From Lentzea jiangxiensis (GTDB lineage: Bacteria; Actinomycetota; Actinomycetes; Mycobacteriales; Pseudonocardiaceae), in the NCBI RefSeq assembly GCF_900104175.1, contig NZ_FNIX01000001.1, positions 1,253,975-1,317,974 on the forward strand: 64,000 nucleotides of DNA. Direction: 5' to 3'. The position numbers and the translations under genes were made by a program. Of the stretch, positions 40,641 to 52,169 are shown one piece after another (the first letter of the stretch is position 1; every line of letters starts with the position of its first letter). The notes under the pieces are model-generated. The model was given only the letters and a program-made list of their open reading frames with translations, had not been told where the DNA came from and did no database searches.

Positions 40641-42253
40641 TGGCCGCGCGCTGGGAGGCGCGAGCCGACCTGATCGTGGTCGGCACGGGCGTGGCGGGTC
40701 TCACCGCCGCACTGCGGGCTCGTGAGCTGGGACTTCGGGTCATGGTCGTCACGAAGGCCGCGGGCGACGACGGCAACACGCGCTGGGCGCAGGGCGGCGT
40801 CGCCGTCGTCCTGGAGGACCAGCACGACCCCGGCGACTCGGTCGCGAAGCACATCGAGGACACGCTGACGGCGGGCGCGGGCCTCTGCGACGACACGGCC
40901 GTCGCGGCGATCATCACCGGCGGCCCCGCGGCCGTCGCCCGGCTGCGCGAGCGCGGTGCCGTGTTCGACGCCAAGCCGGACGGCCTGCTGGAACGCACCC
41001 GCGAAGGCGGCCACAGCGCGTTCCGCGTCGTGCACGCCGGTGGTGACGCGACCGGCGCCGAGGTCGAGCGCGCGCTGCTCAAGGCCACTGTGGACGGACG
41101 GGTTCCCCTGCTGGAGAACCACGTCGCGGTCGACGCCGTCAAGACGCCGCTCGGTGCCGTGGCCGGACTGCTGGTCCTGGACGGCAACGGCGTGCCCGGC
41201 GTGCTCACCGCGCCCGCCGTGCTGCTGGCGACCGGTGGCATCGGCCAGATGTACCAGGCGACCTCGAACCCCTCCGTGGCGACGGGTGACGGCCTGGCAC
41301 TGGCTCTGCGCGCCGGCGCTCTGGCGGCGGACGTCGAGTTCATCCAGTTCCACCCGACCGTCCTCTACACCGGACGCGGCGCGCGAGGCCGTTGCCCGCT
41401 CGTCACCGAGGCCGTGCGCGGTGAGGGTGCCGTGCTGGTCGACGCGACCGGCGCCCGCGTGATGAAGGGCGTGCACCCGCTGGAGGACCTGGCCCCGCGC
41501 GACGTCGTGGCGGCCGCGATCACCCGGCACATGGCGGCGGGCCCCGGAGGCGTCGACGACCACGTCTTCCTCGACGCGACGTCGTTGCGGGACATGGCCT
41601 CCCGCTTCCCGACCGTCCACGCGGCCTGCGTCTCCGTGGGCGTCGACCCGGCCGTGGACCCGATCCCGGTCGCCCCGGCGGCGCACTTCGCGTGCGGCGG
41701 CGTGGTGTCCACCGTCGACGGCCGCACCGGTGTGACCGGCCTGTACGCCGTCGGCGAGGTCGCGCGCACCGGTCTGCACGGCGCGAACCGCCTGGCGTCC
41801 AACAGCCTCCTCGAAGGCCTGGTCTGCGGCACCCGCGCCGCCGAGACCGTGGCCGCCGACCTCGCCATCGGCCTGATCGCACCCGCCCGCGCCGTCGACC
41901 CCGTGTTGCCGACGGCACCGGTGGCGGACAGGGACATGCTCCAGCGCGTGATGTCGCGTTACGCCGCGATCGGCAGGGACGCCGAGGGCCTGGCCGTCGT
42001 CGGCTCGGTGCTCGACGTGTCCACTGTGGACAAGCAGTTGGAGTCGCGCGAACTGGTCGAGGACGCGGCGCTGACCATCGCCGCCCGCGCCCTGATCGCG
42101 GCGGCGCAGGAACGCACCGAGTCGCGCGGCTGCCACGTCCGCACGGACTTCACCGAGCGTTCCCCGGCGTGGCAGCGCAGCCAGCTCGTCCGGCTCACCC
42201 CGACCGGTCAGCCCGTTCTGGCCGATCCCGTTCTGGTGGAGGGTGTCGCATGA
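40637..42253 (+). CDS. nadB: L-aspartate oxidase
   Basis: FAD enzyme oxidising L-aspartate to iminoaspartate for NadA. 538 aa. FAD-binding [13 protein letters not shown] at the N-terminus, WAQGGVA, the substrate-binding segment [11 protein letters not shown], the capping and Arg region [10 protein letters not shown], and [20 protein letters not shown] near residue 375. The C-terminal helical domain is complete. GTG 40637 overlaps the nadA stop; an ATG one codon later is equally good. Stop overlaps nadC by 4 bp. Confidence 0.96.
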   Translation: MMAARWEARADLIVVGTGVAGLTAALRARELGLRVMVVTKAAGDDGNTRWAQGGVAVVLEDQHDPGDSVAKHIEDTLTAGAGLCDDTAVAAIITGGPAAVARLRERGAVFDAKPDGLLERTREGGHSAFRVVHAGGDATGAEVERALLKATVDGRVPLLENHVAVDAVKTPLGAVAGLLVLDGNGVPGVLTAPAVLLATGGIGQMYQATSNPSVATGDGLALALRAGALAADVEFIQFHPTVLYTGRGARGRCPLVTEAVRGEGAVLVDATGARVMKGVHPLEDLAPRDVVAAAITRHMAAGPGGVDDHVFLDATSLRDMASRFPTVHAACVSVGVDPAVDPIPVAPAAHFACGGVVSTVDGRTGVTGLYAVGEVARTGLHGANRLASNSLLEGLVCGTRAAETVAADLAIGLIAPARAVDPVLPTAPVADRDMLQRVMSRYAAIGRDAEGLAVVGSVLDVSTVDKQLESRELVEDAALTIAARALIAAAQERTESRGCHVRTDFTERSPAWQRSQLVRLTPTGQPVLADPVLVEGVA

Positions 42254-43110
42254 CCACCGAGGGCAGCGTCGACAGCGGCATCGACTGGGACGACGCGAAC
42301 CGGGTCATCCAGCTCGCGCTCGAGGAGGACCTTCGCTACGGCCTCGACGCCACGACGCTCGCGACCGTGCCGGAGAAGGCCGTCGCCACCGCGGAGATCA
42401 CTCCCCGGGCGGCCGGCGTGCTGTGCGGCGTCTCCGTGGCCCGCACGGCTTTCCAGCGCTACCTGCCCGAGATCGAGGTGCTGCACGAGGCCTCCGACGG
42501 CGACAAGGCCGTGCCCGGCGAACCCGCGCTGGTGCTGAGGGGTTCGACGCGCGGCCTGCTCACCGTCGAACGCACGGCGCTGAACCTGATCTGCCACCTG
42601 TCCGGCATCGCCTCGCGGACAGCGCTGTGGGTCGAGGCGGTCGAGGGCACCGGTGCGGCCGTCCGCGACTCGCGCAAGACGTTGCCGGGTCTGCGCCTGC
42701 TGCAGAAGTACGCGGTCAGGGCGGGCGGCGGCGTCAACCACCGGATGGGCCTCGGCGACGCGATCCTGATCAAGGACAACCACGTCGCCGCGGCCGGTTC
42801 GGTCGGTGCCGCGATCCGCGCGGCGCGTGCGCACGCGCCGGAACTGCTGATGGAGGTCGAGGTCGACAGCCTGGAGCAGCTCGACGAGGCGCTGGCCGAA
42901 GGCGCGGAACTGGTGCTGCTGGACAACTTCACGCCCGAGCAGTGCGCGCGGGCCGTGGCGCGCAGGCCGGAGGGCGTGAAGCTGGAGGCGTCCGGCGGGC
43001 TCACCCTGGACGTGGCCCGCGCGTACGCGGAGACGGGCGTGGACTACCTGGCCGTCGGCGGGCTGACGCACTCGTCGCCGTCGCTCGACCTCGGCCTGGA
43101 CCTGAAGTAG
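42250..43110 (+). CDS. nadC: Nicotinate-nucleotide (quinolinate) phosphoribosyltransferase
   Basis: Converts quinolinate and PRPP to nicotinate mononucleotide, completing the de novo branch of NAD synthesis. 286 aa. Signatures: NLICHLSGIASRT, DSRKTLPGLRLLQKYAV (quinolinate-binding Arg/Lys), GGGVNHRMGLGDAILIKDNH and EVEVDSLEQ. ATG lies in an ATGA overlap with nadB. A strong hairpin follows the stop by 5 nt, closing the operon. Confidence 0.97.
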   Translation: MTTEGSVDSGIDWDDANRVIQLALEEDLRYGLDATTLATVPEKAVATAEITPRAAGVLCGVSVARTAFQRYLPEIEVLHEASDGDKAVPGEPALVLRGSTRGLLTVERTALNLICHLSGIASRTALWVEAVEGTGAAVRDSRKTLPGLRLLQKYAVRAGGGVNHRMGLGDAILIKDNHVAAAGSVGAAIRAARAHAPELLMEVEVDSLEQLDEALAEGAELVLLDNFTPEQCARAVARRPEGVKLEASGGLTLDVARAYAETGVDYLAVGGLTHSSPSLDLGLDLK

Positions 43111-43115
43111 CGCAA

Positions 43116-43146
43116 GGGCGGCCCGCACCCCCGAGGCGGGCCGCCC
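43116..43146. terminator. Hairpin between nadC and convergent gene
   Basis: Perfect 11-bp GC stem (43116-43126 GGGCGGCCCGC with 43136-43146) and 9-nt loop, between the stops of nadC and the monooxygenase-like gene; likely bidirectional. Confidence 0.85.
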
Positions 43147-43154
43147 GGCGGGGG

Positions 43155-43565
43155 TCACTCGCCGCGCGGCCGGTAGCGCACGAAACCGCCCTGCCGGGTG
43201 CCGGGGAACGTCTGCGCCCGGCGCCAGTCGGCGGTGGCGGAGCCGACTCCGACGCCGTTCGCCAGCGCGTCGGCGTGGTCCTGCGCGCTCACCCACTCCG
43301 CGTAGTTGATGACCTGCCTGCCGTCCTCGCGGATGTGGAAGGCGGCGGAGATGCCGCCGGGGTGCGGGTTCGGCTCGCTCGCCAGTGCCACGAAGACCGC
43401 GTCGACGAACCCCCGCGCGGCGGCCTCGTCGTCGGTGTCGATCGTGACCAGGACGACGCACCCCACCGGCTTGTCCGAAGAGGACGCGCCGACGGTGCGG
43501 TAGAGCTCGAAGCCGTCGATCTCCTTGCGGTCGCGGACGAATCCGGGCAGTTCGGGAAGAGTCAT
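43155..43565 (-). CDS. Antibiotic-biosynthesis-monooxygenase-like (ABM) protein
   Basis: 136-aa small alpha/beta-barrel (dimeric ferredoxin-like) protein. It resembles the ABM superfamily: VVLVTIDTDDEAAARGFVDAV, PGGISAAFHIREDGRQVINYAEW with the conserved N-Y-A-x-W motif, and a C-terminal FVRYRPRGE. Members are cofactor-free monooxygenases or ligand-binding proteins; the role here is unknown. It is on the minus strand, convergent with nadC and downstream of the nitrilase gene by 22 bp, possibly co-transcribed. Confidence 0.75.
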   Translation of the reverse strand: MTLPELPGFVRDRKEIDGFELYRTVGASSSDKPVGCVVLVTIDTDDEAAARGFVDAVFVALASEPNPHPGGISAAFHIREDGRQVINYAEWVSAQDHADALANGVGVGSATADWRRAQTFPGTRQGGFVRYRPRGE

Positions 43566-43587
43566 GTCCCGATCCTGCGGTCTCGAC

Positions 43588-44367
43588 CTAACTGGAGGTC
43601 AAGCGCCGGTTCGCCAGCACGGGCAGCACCTCGCGAGCCCGCTCGACCACGGCGAGGTCCAGGTCGACGACCGTGCCGGACGGCTGGTCCGACAGCTGCA
43701 CGACGACGTCGCCGAACGGGTCCGCGACCGTCGAGTACCCGATGCCGGTCGGCGCGGACGACCCCAGGTCGCCGGGATGGGCCTGTCCGCACGCCACGAC
43801 GTACGACGTGCAGTCGAGAGCGCGGGCCCGCACCAGCAGCTCCCACTGCTCCTTCTTGCCCGGCCCGGCGCCCCACGACGCCCCGACCAGCACGGCGGAC
43901 GCGCCCTTGTCCGCGAGCGCGCGGAAGAGCTCGGGGAAGCGGATGTCGTAGCAGGTCGCGACACCCAGGGTCACGCCGTCGACCTCGAAGACCACCGGCG
44001 AGGAGCCGGGCGCGACCGTCCGCGACTCCTGGAACCCGAACGCGTCGAACAGGTGGATCTTGTCGTACCCGACGTGCAGGCCGGGCCCGGTCACCAGCAG
44101 CGTGTTCGCCACCCGGTCGCCGGAAGGCGTGAACATGCCGGCCACCACCACGACGTCGTGCGCGGCGGCGATCTCGTGCACGGCGGACGCCCACGGGCCG
44201 TCCAGGGGCTCGGCGACGGGCCCGAGGGGCACGCCGAAGCGGCACATCGTGGCCTCGGGCAGCACCACGACCCGCGCGTCCTCGGCCCGGCGCACCGCGT
44301 CGCGGACGAGCTCCAGGTTCGAACGGGGATCGGTCGTGGAGCTGATCTGACTCACGGCGATGCGCAT
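43588..44367 (-). CDS. Carbon-nitrogen hydrolase (nitrilase/amidase)
   Basis: 259-aa nitrilase-superfamily amidase. The catalytic triad is complete: Glu in VLPEATMCRFG, Lys in GYDKIHLFDAFG, and Cys in GVATCYDIRFPELFR. This set resembles the Nit1/NitFhit deaminated-glutathione amidase type, though mycothiol organisms may use another amide. ATG 44367 is chosen since TACAGT lies 7 nt before it. Its promoter abuts that of the divergent solute-binding lipoprotein. Confidence 0.88.
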   Translation of the reverse strand: MRIAVSQISSTTDPRSNLELVRDAVRRAEDARVVVLPEATMCRFGVPLGPVAEPLDGPWASAVHEIAAAHDVVVVAGMFTPSGDRVANTLLVTGPGLHVGYDKIHLFDAFGFQESRTVAPGSSPVVFEVDGVTLGVATCYDIRFPELFRALADKGASAVLVGASWGAGPGKKEQWELLVRARALDCTSYVVACGQAHPGDLGSSAPTGIGYSTVADPFGDVVVQLSDQPSGTVVDLDLAVVERAREVLPVLANRRLTSS

Positions 44368-44374
44368 GGGGATC

Positions 44375-44384
44375 ACTGTAGGGT
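44375..44384. promoter_or_regulatory. Two back-to-back leaderless promoters sharing TA
   Basis: ACTGTAGGGT: TACAGT on the minus strand (44375-44380) and TAGGGT on the plus strand (44379-44384) share the central TA. Each lies exactly 7 nt from its start codon (nitrilase ATG 44367; lipoprotein GTG 44392). Confidence 0.72.
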
Positions 44385-44391
44385 CCGGGAC

Positions 44392-45891
44392 GTGCGTTCC
44401 CCACTGCTCCTAGTCGTGCTGCTGGCCGTCGCGGGCTGCACCGAGACCGCCACGCCCCGCCCGGACGGAGGGTCGAACGGCACGTCGATCGTGCTGGCCG
44501 ACCGCGATGAACCCACGACGCTGAACCCGCTGCTCGGCTACGGCGCGCAGGGCGTGTCCAAGATCTACGACGGCCTGGTCGAGCACCGCCAGGACGGCTC
44601 GCTCGGTCCGCGGCTCGCGGCCGACCTGCCCGAACCGGCGGCGGACGGCCTGAGCTGGACCGTGAAGCTGCGCGGGGACGTGAAGTTCACCGACGGCAGC
44701 GCGTTCGGGGCCGAGGACGTCGTCGCGACCTACACCGCGGCGCTGCGCAACCCGGTCAAGGAGCGGTTCAGCACGCTGAAGAGCGTCGAGCAGCTCGACC
44801 CGTCCACGGTCCGCTTCACCCTGACGCAGATGCACGCCGCGTTCCCGCACCTGCTGGTGCTCGGCATCCTGCCCAGCGAGCAGGCGAACCCGGACGGCCA
44901 GCCGGTCGGCACCGGCCCGTACAAGGTCACCGAGTGGAAGAAGGGCGACCGGCTGCTCCTGGAGAGCAACGAGAGCTACTTCGACGGCGCGCCCAAGGTG
45001 AAGAAGGTGACGGTCGTCTTCGTCACCGACGACAACCAGCGCGCCCGCCGCATGCAGGACGGCGAGTTCGACGGCACGGTGCTGCCGCCCAACACCACCG
45101 AGCAGTTCACCGGCAGGTCGGGCCTCACCGTGCGGTACCACCGCAGCGCCGACTACCGCGCGGTGCGGCTGCCCGCGGCGAACCCGGTCACCGGCAACGC
45201 CGCCGTCCGCCTCGCCCTGAACTTCGCCGCGAACCGCCAGGGCATGATCGACAGCCTGCTCGACGGCAAGGGCACCATCGGTTACACGCCCGTGCCCGAC
45301 GCGCTGGCCGAGGAGTTCGACCCGTCCGCGAGGTTCCGGTTCGACAAGGACGAGGCGACGAGGCTGCTCGGCGCGGCCGGCTGGGCGCCCGGTGCGGACG
45401 GCATCCGGGTCCGCGAGGGCGTGGCGGCCCGCTTCACGCTGATGTACCCGCTGGGCGACGACCTGCGAGCCGACCTCGCGACGGCGTTCGCGGCCGACGC
45501 CAGGGCGGTGGGCGTGGACGTGCAGCTCGCCGGCCTGTCGTGGGAGGCGATCCGCCCGCGGATGGACCAGGACGCCCTGCTCTACGGCGAGGGTTCGCCG
45601 TTCGACCCGGACCTGATGCTCCACGGCCTGCGCGGCCAGGGCAGCCCGGCGGCGGACGCGGCGATCGAGAACGGCCGCGAGCTCATCGACCCGGCGCAGC
45701 GGGCGGTGGCGTACAAGCTCTTCCAGCAGGCGTTCGTGGCCGCGCCGTCGATGGTGGTGCTGGTCTTCCCCGAGCACGCGTACGTGCTGCGCGACTCGTG
45801 GAACGGCTACCAGCCCGTGGTCGACGCGAACTCCTACGGCGCACTTGCCTGGGGTCCGTGGTGGAACCTGGAGAAGTGGGAGCCTAAGTAG
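44392..45891 (+). CDS. ABC transporter solute-binding lipoprotein (family 5)
   Basis: 499-aa extracytoplasmic peptide/nickel/oligosaccharide-type binding protein (SBP_bac_5). Lipoprotein signal LLVVLLAVAGC with the lipobox Cys near residue 16. The core has DEPTTLNPLLGYG, GLSWTVKLRGDVKFTDGSAFGAEDVV (in parts), PVGTGPYKVTEWKKGD and NPVTGNAAVRLALNFAANR. No permease or ATPase gene is adjacent, so it is an orphan that must work with transporter parts encoded elsewhere. Its end overlaps the convergent membrane protein by 8 bp. Confidence 0.9.
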   Translation: MRSPLLLVVLLAVAGCTETATPRPDGGSNGTSIVLADRDEPTTLNPLLGYGAQGVSKIYDGLVEHRQDGSLGPRLAADLPEPAADGLSWTVKLRGDVKFTDGSAFGAEDVVATYTAALRNPVKERFSTLKSVEQLDPSTVRFTLTQMHAAFPHLLVLGILPSEQANPDGQPVGTGPYKVTEWKKGDRLLLESNESYFDGAPKVKKVTVVFVTDDNQRARRMQDGEFDGTVLPPNTTEQFTGRSGLTVRYHRSADYRAVRLPAANPVTGNAAVRLALNFAANRQGMIDSLLDGKGTIGYTPVPDALAEEFDPSARFRFDKDEATRLLGAAGWAPGADGIRVREGVAARFTLMYPLGDDLRADLATAFAADARAVGVDVQLAGLSWEAIRPRMDQDALLYGEGSPFDPDLMLHGLRGQGSPAADAAIENGRELIDPAQRAVAYKLFQQAFVAAPSMVVLVFPEHAYVLRDSWNGYQPVVDANSYGALAWGPWWNLEKWEPK

Positions 45892-46375
45892 TGCGGGCGT
45901 TGATCTCGCGGACGGCGCGCTCGGGGTCGTCCGCCCAGAACTCGACGCGCTCGACCCGCTTCGCGCCCGTCTTGCCGAGGTCGACGAGCTGCGGCTCGCG
46001 GAACGGCACGGACACGTTCGTCCTGGTCAGCGACTGGATGACGAGCGCGTCCCCGATCACCTCCACGCTGCGCTGCCCCTTGTGGCCGCGTTCGGCGATC
46101 CGGGCCGCGCCGAGGTCCGCAGTCGGGATGCGCCAGTCGAAGAACCCCAGCTGGCGCAACCGCAGCTCGTCGGCGGAAATGGTGTGCGGCTGCTTCGTCA
46201 GCACGTAGAGAGCGCCCGCACACACCACGGCGTTCAGCACGCCCAGGACGATCAGCGTGATGAGCAGCCACGGGATGTCCAGCCCGAACGCGACCAGCGC
46301 GATCCCGACCGCCGTGATGATCAGGAACCGCACGTACCGCGGCTTCATGCGCTTGCCGTAGGGGATCTCCACCAT
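45884..46375 (-). CDS. PH-domain-like membrane protein
   Basis: 163-aa protein with two membrane helices close to the N-terminus (about residues 15-32 and 36-55), then a soluble beta-rich domain (HTISADELRLRQLGFFDWRIPTADLGA ... VEFWADDPERAVREI in parts) that resembles the bacterial PH-like domain. Function unknown. TAGGCT lies 6 nt before the ATG. Divergent from the class-V enzyme gene and convergent-overlapping with the lipoprotein gene. Confidence 0.68.
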   Translation of the reverse strand: MVEIPYGKRMKPRYVRFLIITAVGIALVAFGLDIPWLLITLIVLGVLNAVVCAGALYVLTKQPHTISADELRLRQLGFFDWRIPTADLGAARIAERGHKGQRSVEVIGDALVIQSLTRTNVSVPFREPQLVDLGKTGAKRVERVEFWADDPERAVREINARTT

Positions 46376-46408
46376 GCGACGAGCCTATTTCGTGGCAGAG
46401 TGCGAACC

Positions 46409-47533
46409 GTGAGCGACCTGATCTTCCTGGACAGCGCCGGTTCCTCGATCCCACCCGCTCCCGTCGTCGACGAGGTGGTCGGGCACCTCCGCCGGGAGAC
46501 CGAGATCGGCGGCTACCGGGCCGCCGCGGAACGCCGCGACGACCTCGAGGCCGGGTACGGCGTGCTGGCCGAGCTCTTCGGCTGCGAGCCGTCCGAGGTC
46601 GCGTTCACCGACAGCGCGACCCGCTCGTGGCTCACGGCCTTCGACGCCGTGCCGCTCGCGGAGGGCGACCGCATTCTCATCACCGAGGTCGAGTACGGCG
46701 GCAACGCCGTGCCGATGCTGCGCCGCGCGCAGGAGACCGGCGCGACGGTCGAGGTCATGCCGTCCGACCGGCACGGCCAGGTCGACGTCGAGGCCCTCGA
46801 CCTGGACGAACGGGTCAAGCTCATCTCGCTGGTGCACGTGCCCACGAACGGCGGCCTGGTCAACCCGGTCGGCGAGATCACCGCGAAGGCCCGTGAGGCC
46901 GGCGCGCTGGTGCTGCTCGACGCGTGCCAGTCGACCGGGCAGATCGACCTCGGCGCGGTCGACTACGACATGCTCGTCTGCACCGGCCGCAAGTGGCTGC
47001 GCGGCCCCCGTGGCACGGGCGCGCTGGTCGTGCGGGACGAGGTCCGCCGGAGGCTGCGGCCGAGACTGATCGACCACAGCGCCGCCGAGTGGGTCGCGCC
47101 GGACCGCTTCGAGCCGCGTGACGACGCGGGGGTGTTCGAGCTGTGGGAGTTCAGCGTCGCGGACCGGCTGGGGATGATCGCCGCTGCCCGGTACGCGCTG
47201 GCCAAGGGCCTCGACGTGATCGAGGCCGAGGTGGGCGACCGCGCCCGGCGCCTGCGGGAGGGGCTCGCCGCGATTCCCGGCATCACCGTGCGCGACCTGG
47301 GCGAACGGCGGTCCGGCATCGTCACGTTCACCAGCGACGTGGTGCCCGCGGTGGAGCTCAAGGACCGGCTGTGGCGGGAGAACGTCGCCGTGACCGTGTC
47401 GCAGCGCGGGTCGACGTTGATCGACATGACCCGGCGGGGCCTGGACGAGGTAGTGCGGGCCTCCCCGCACTACTTCGTCACCCCCGAAGAGGTCGATCAG
47501 GCGGTGGAGAGGATCAGCAGGTCTGCCCGATGA
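46409..47533 (+). CDS. Class-V aminotransferase-fold PLP enzyme
   Basis: 374-aa PLP enzyme. The cofactor Lys is in CTGRKWLRGPRGTGAL and the Asp in VLLDACQSTGQIDL; the phosphate-binding residues lie near FTDSATRSW. It has no Cys loop near the C-terminus like that of cysteine desulfurases, so a C-S lyase, racemase/epimerase or EgtE-type activity fits better; no ergothioneine genes are nearby, so no specific role is assigned. The GTG start has no good ribosome-binding site. The 3' end overlaps the convergent carboxypeptidase gene by 20 bp. Confidence 0.78.
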   Translation: MSDLIFLDSAGSSIPPAPVVDEVVGHLRRETEIGGYRAAAERRDDLEAGYGVLAELFGCEPSEVAFTDSATRSWLTAFDAVPLAEGDRILITEVEYGGNAVPMLRRAQETGATVEVMPSDRHGQVDVEALDLDERVKLISLVHVPTNGGLVNPVGEITAKAREAGALVLLDACQSTGQIDLGAVDYDMLVCTGRKWLRGPRGTGALVVRDEVRRRLRPRLIDHSAAEWVAPDRFEPRDDAGVFELWEFSVADRLGMIAAARYALAKGLDVIEAEVGDRARRLREGLAAIPGITVRDLGERRSGIVTFTSDVVPAVELKDRLWRENVAVTVSQRGSTLIDMTRRGLDEVVRASPHYFVTPEEVDQAVERISRSAR

Positions 47534-48812
47534 CCCGCTTCACGCAGTCCGAGTAGCTCATCAGCAGGTCGACGGCGCGGTCGTTGCGGGCGGTCTGCGT
47601 CCCGATGACCGTGTCGCGCGGGTAGAAGCCGTTCAGGCCGCTGCCGCTCGCCGGGTACATCTCGAACGTGAAGGCCCAGATCTTGTGCTGGCCCCACATC
47701 CAGTCGTCGCTGCTGCCGTCGGTGATGTAGAGGTCGCTCGCCTGCTCCGGCGTGTAGCCGTTGGTGGCGGCCATCTGCCGGCCCAGCGTCTGGAACGCGC
47801 GCGCCTCGTCGGCGTTCAGGCCCGTGTCGGTGTCCGCGCGGGTGTAGCCGTACGGCCACAGCACGAGCTCCGAGTACGAGTGGAAGTCGATGAACGTCTT
47901 GATCTGCTGCGCGCCACCGACCACGCGGGAGTTCACGAAGTCGCGGATGCGGGCGGTCTCCGGCGCGGAGAACGCCGCGGTGCCGCGGTAGGTGTCCGAC
48001 GTGCTGGTGCCGCTGGAACCGCCGCAGCAGCCCCACTTGTAGCCCCAGTTGCGGTTGAGGTCGGTGCCGTTGCCCTGGCGGTTCTTGCGCCAGCCGCGGA
48101 ACGAGCCGGTGGCGATGTCGTACTCGGCGCCGTCCGGGTTCATCATCGGGACGAGCCAGACCTCGCGGCTGTCGACCAGGTTCTTGACCGCCGGGGTGGC
48201 GTAGTTGTCGGTGTAGCGCTTGATGATCTGCAGGCACTGCTCGACGGTGAGGTGCTCGCGGGCGTGCTGGCCGCAGACGAACAGCACCTCCGGCTCGCTC
48301 TCGTCGGACGCGACGTTGTCGCTGACCTTGAGCGCCCAGATGTCCCGGTTCTGGTAGCTCTTGCCGATGCTGCGCAGGCTCGCCAGGGTCGGGTGGTCGC
48401 GGACCGTCTGCTGCAGCTCCGCGGTCATCTCCGCGTAGTTGTGGTAGCCGGTGTAGCCGGACGGGAAGTCCTGGGTGCCGACCTGGCCCGGCTGCGGGTC
48501 CGCGAACTGGACCTTGCCGAGCTTCTTCAGCTCGTCCTCGAAGTCACCGACGTACCTGATCGGCAGCCCGGTCGCCTGCAGGGCGCGGTACTGGGCCTTG
48601 TCGGCGACGACCTGGACCGTGGTGAGCTTCGTCGCTCCGAGCACGTCGACGCCGATCCGCGCGACCTGCGTGCGTTCGGCGGACGTGTCCGCCGTGACCT
48701 CCAGCAGGTAGCGGCCGGAGTCGGCGTTGCTGGGTGCCGCCATGCCCGCGACCAGCACGGGCAGGCAGAACCCGAGCACTGCGGCGATCATGCCGCGGCG
48801 CTTGGTGAACAT
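47514..48812 (-). CDS. Secreted M14 zinc carboxypeptidase
   Basis: 432-aa exported metallocarboxypeptidase of the carboxypeptidase T/A type. Signal peptide about residues 1-31 (MFTKRRGMIAAVLGFCLPVL then SNADS), a propeptide to about residue 110, then the catalytic domain. Zn ligands: CGQHAREHLTVE (His, Glu) and a third His in FIDFHSYSELVLWP; substrate residues in GTDLNRNWGYKWG; general-base Glu in FTFEMYP. GGAGG is 4 nt before the ATG. Convergent-overlapping with the PLP enzyme, divergent from hisD. Confidence 0.94.
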   Translation of the reverse strand: MFTKRRGMIAAVLGFCLPVLVAGMAAPSNADSGRYLLEVTADTSAERTQVARIGVDVLGATKLTTVQVVADKAQYRALQATGLPIRYVGDFEDELKKLGKVQFADPQPGQVGTQDFPSGYTGYHNYAEMTAELQQTVRDHPTLASLRSIGKSYQNRDIWALKVSDNVASDESEPEVLFVCGQHAREHLTVEQCLQIIKRYTDNYATPAVKNLVDSREVWLVPMMNPDGAEYDIATGSFRGWRKNRQGNGTDLNRNWGYKWGCCGGSSGTSTSDTYRGTAAFSAPETARIRDFVNSRVVGGAQQIKTFIDFHSYSELVLWPYGYTRADTDTGLNADEARAFQTLGRQMAATNGYTPEQASDLYITDGSSDDWMWGQHKIWAFTFEMYPASGSGLNGFYPRDTVIGTQTARNDRAVDLLMSYSDCVKRVIGQTC

Positions 48813-48910
48813 GGTTCCTCCATCATCAGCAGGGGTTTGCGACGGAGTGGTGCTCGACCGAGCGTGGCCGGGGCGTCACGGGCTGAGTAGCGCCGATAGC
48901 GGGGTGACCG

Positions 48911-51959
<3,049 letters not shown>

Positions 51960-51960
<1 letters not shown>

Positions 51961-52115
51961 TGCCGAAGGAAGTCGTCGTCATCGGCCTGCTGGCCCTCGC
52001 GGGCTTCCTGGCCGGTGGCGTCTACACCACGTGGAAGACCGCCAAGGTCATGGCGGTCGTCCTGCTGGTGCTGGCACTCGTCGCCGTGGGCGGCGCCGTC
52101 CTCTGGCTGCTGTAG
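51960..52115 (+). CDS. 51-aa membrane protein coupled to hisB
   Basis: Not a known family to me. MPKEVVVIGLLALAGFLAGG opens a first hydrophobic helix (about residues 5-22); a short polar loop TTWKTAK follows, then a second helix (about 30-50, VMAVVLLVLALVAVGGAVLWLL) ending at the C-terminus. Start and stop codons of hisB and this gene overlap (TGATG), so expression follows hisB. Small membrane proteins occur in other actinomycete his operons; the function is unknown. It could be a holdover marking the original hisB-hisH junction. Confidence 0.78.
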
Positions 52116-52133
52116 CACTACCCGATGCGGTGA

Positions 52134-52162
52134 TTGTTCGAGGTCGCTCGGGTAGCCAGACT
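52134..52162 (+). promoter_or_regulatory. Possible leaderless promoter of the TIR gene
   Basis: -35-like TTGTTC (52134-52139), 17-bp spacer, -10-like CAGACT (52157-52162), 7 nt to GTG 52170. The -10 departs from TANNNT at its first base, so the call is moderate. Confidence 0.5.
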
Positions 52163-52169
52163 CTGGCGG

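Noticed and set aside
46409-47533. EgtE (ergothioneine lyase) assignment
   Set aside because: The fold and length fit, but no egtA-D genes are near and the class-V fold covers many activities.
52134-52169. TTG 52134 as start of the TIR protein
   Set aside because: The extra 12 residues are not part of the TIR domain and the TTG overlaps the predicted -35 box; GTG 52170 begins directly before AYDAFLSYS.
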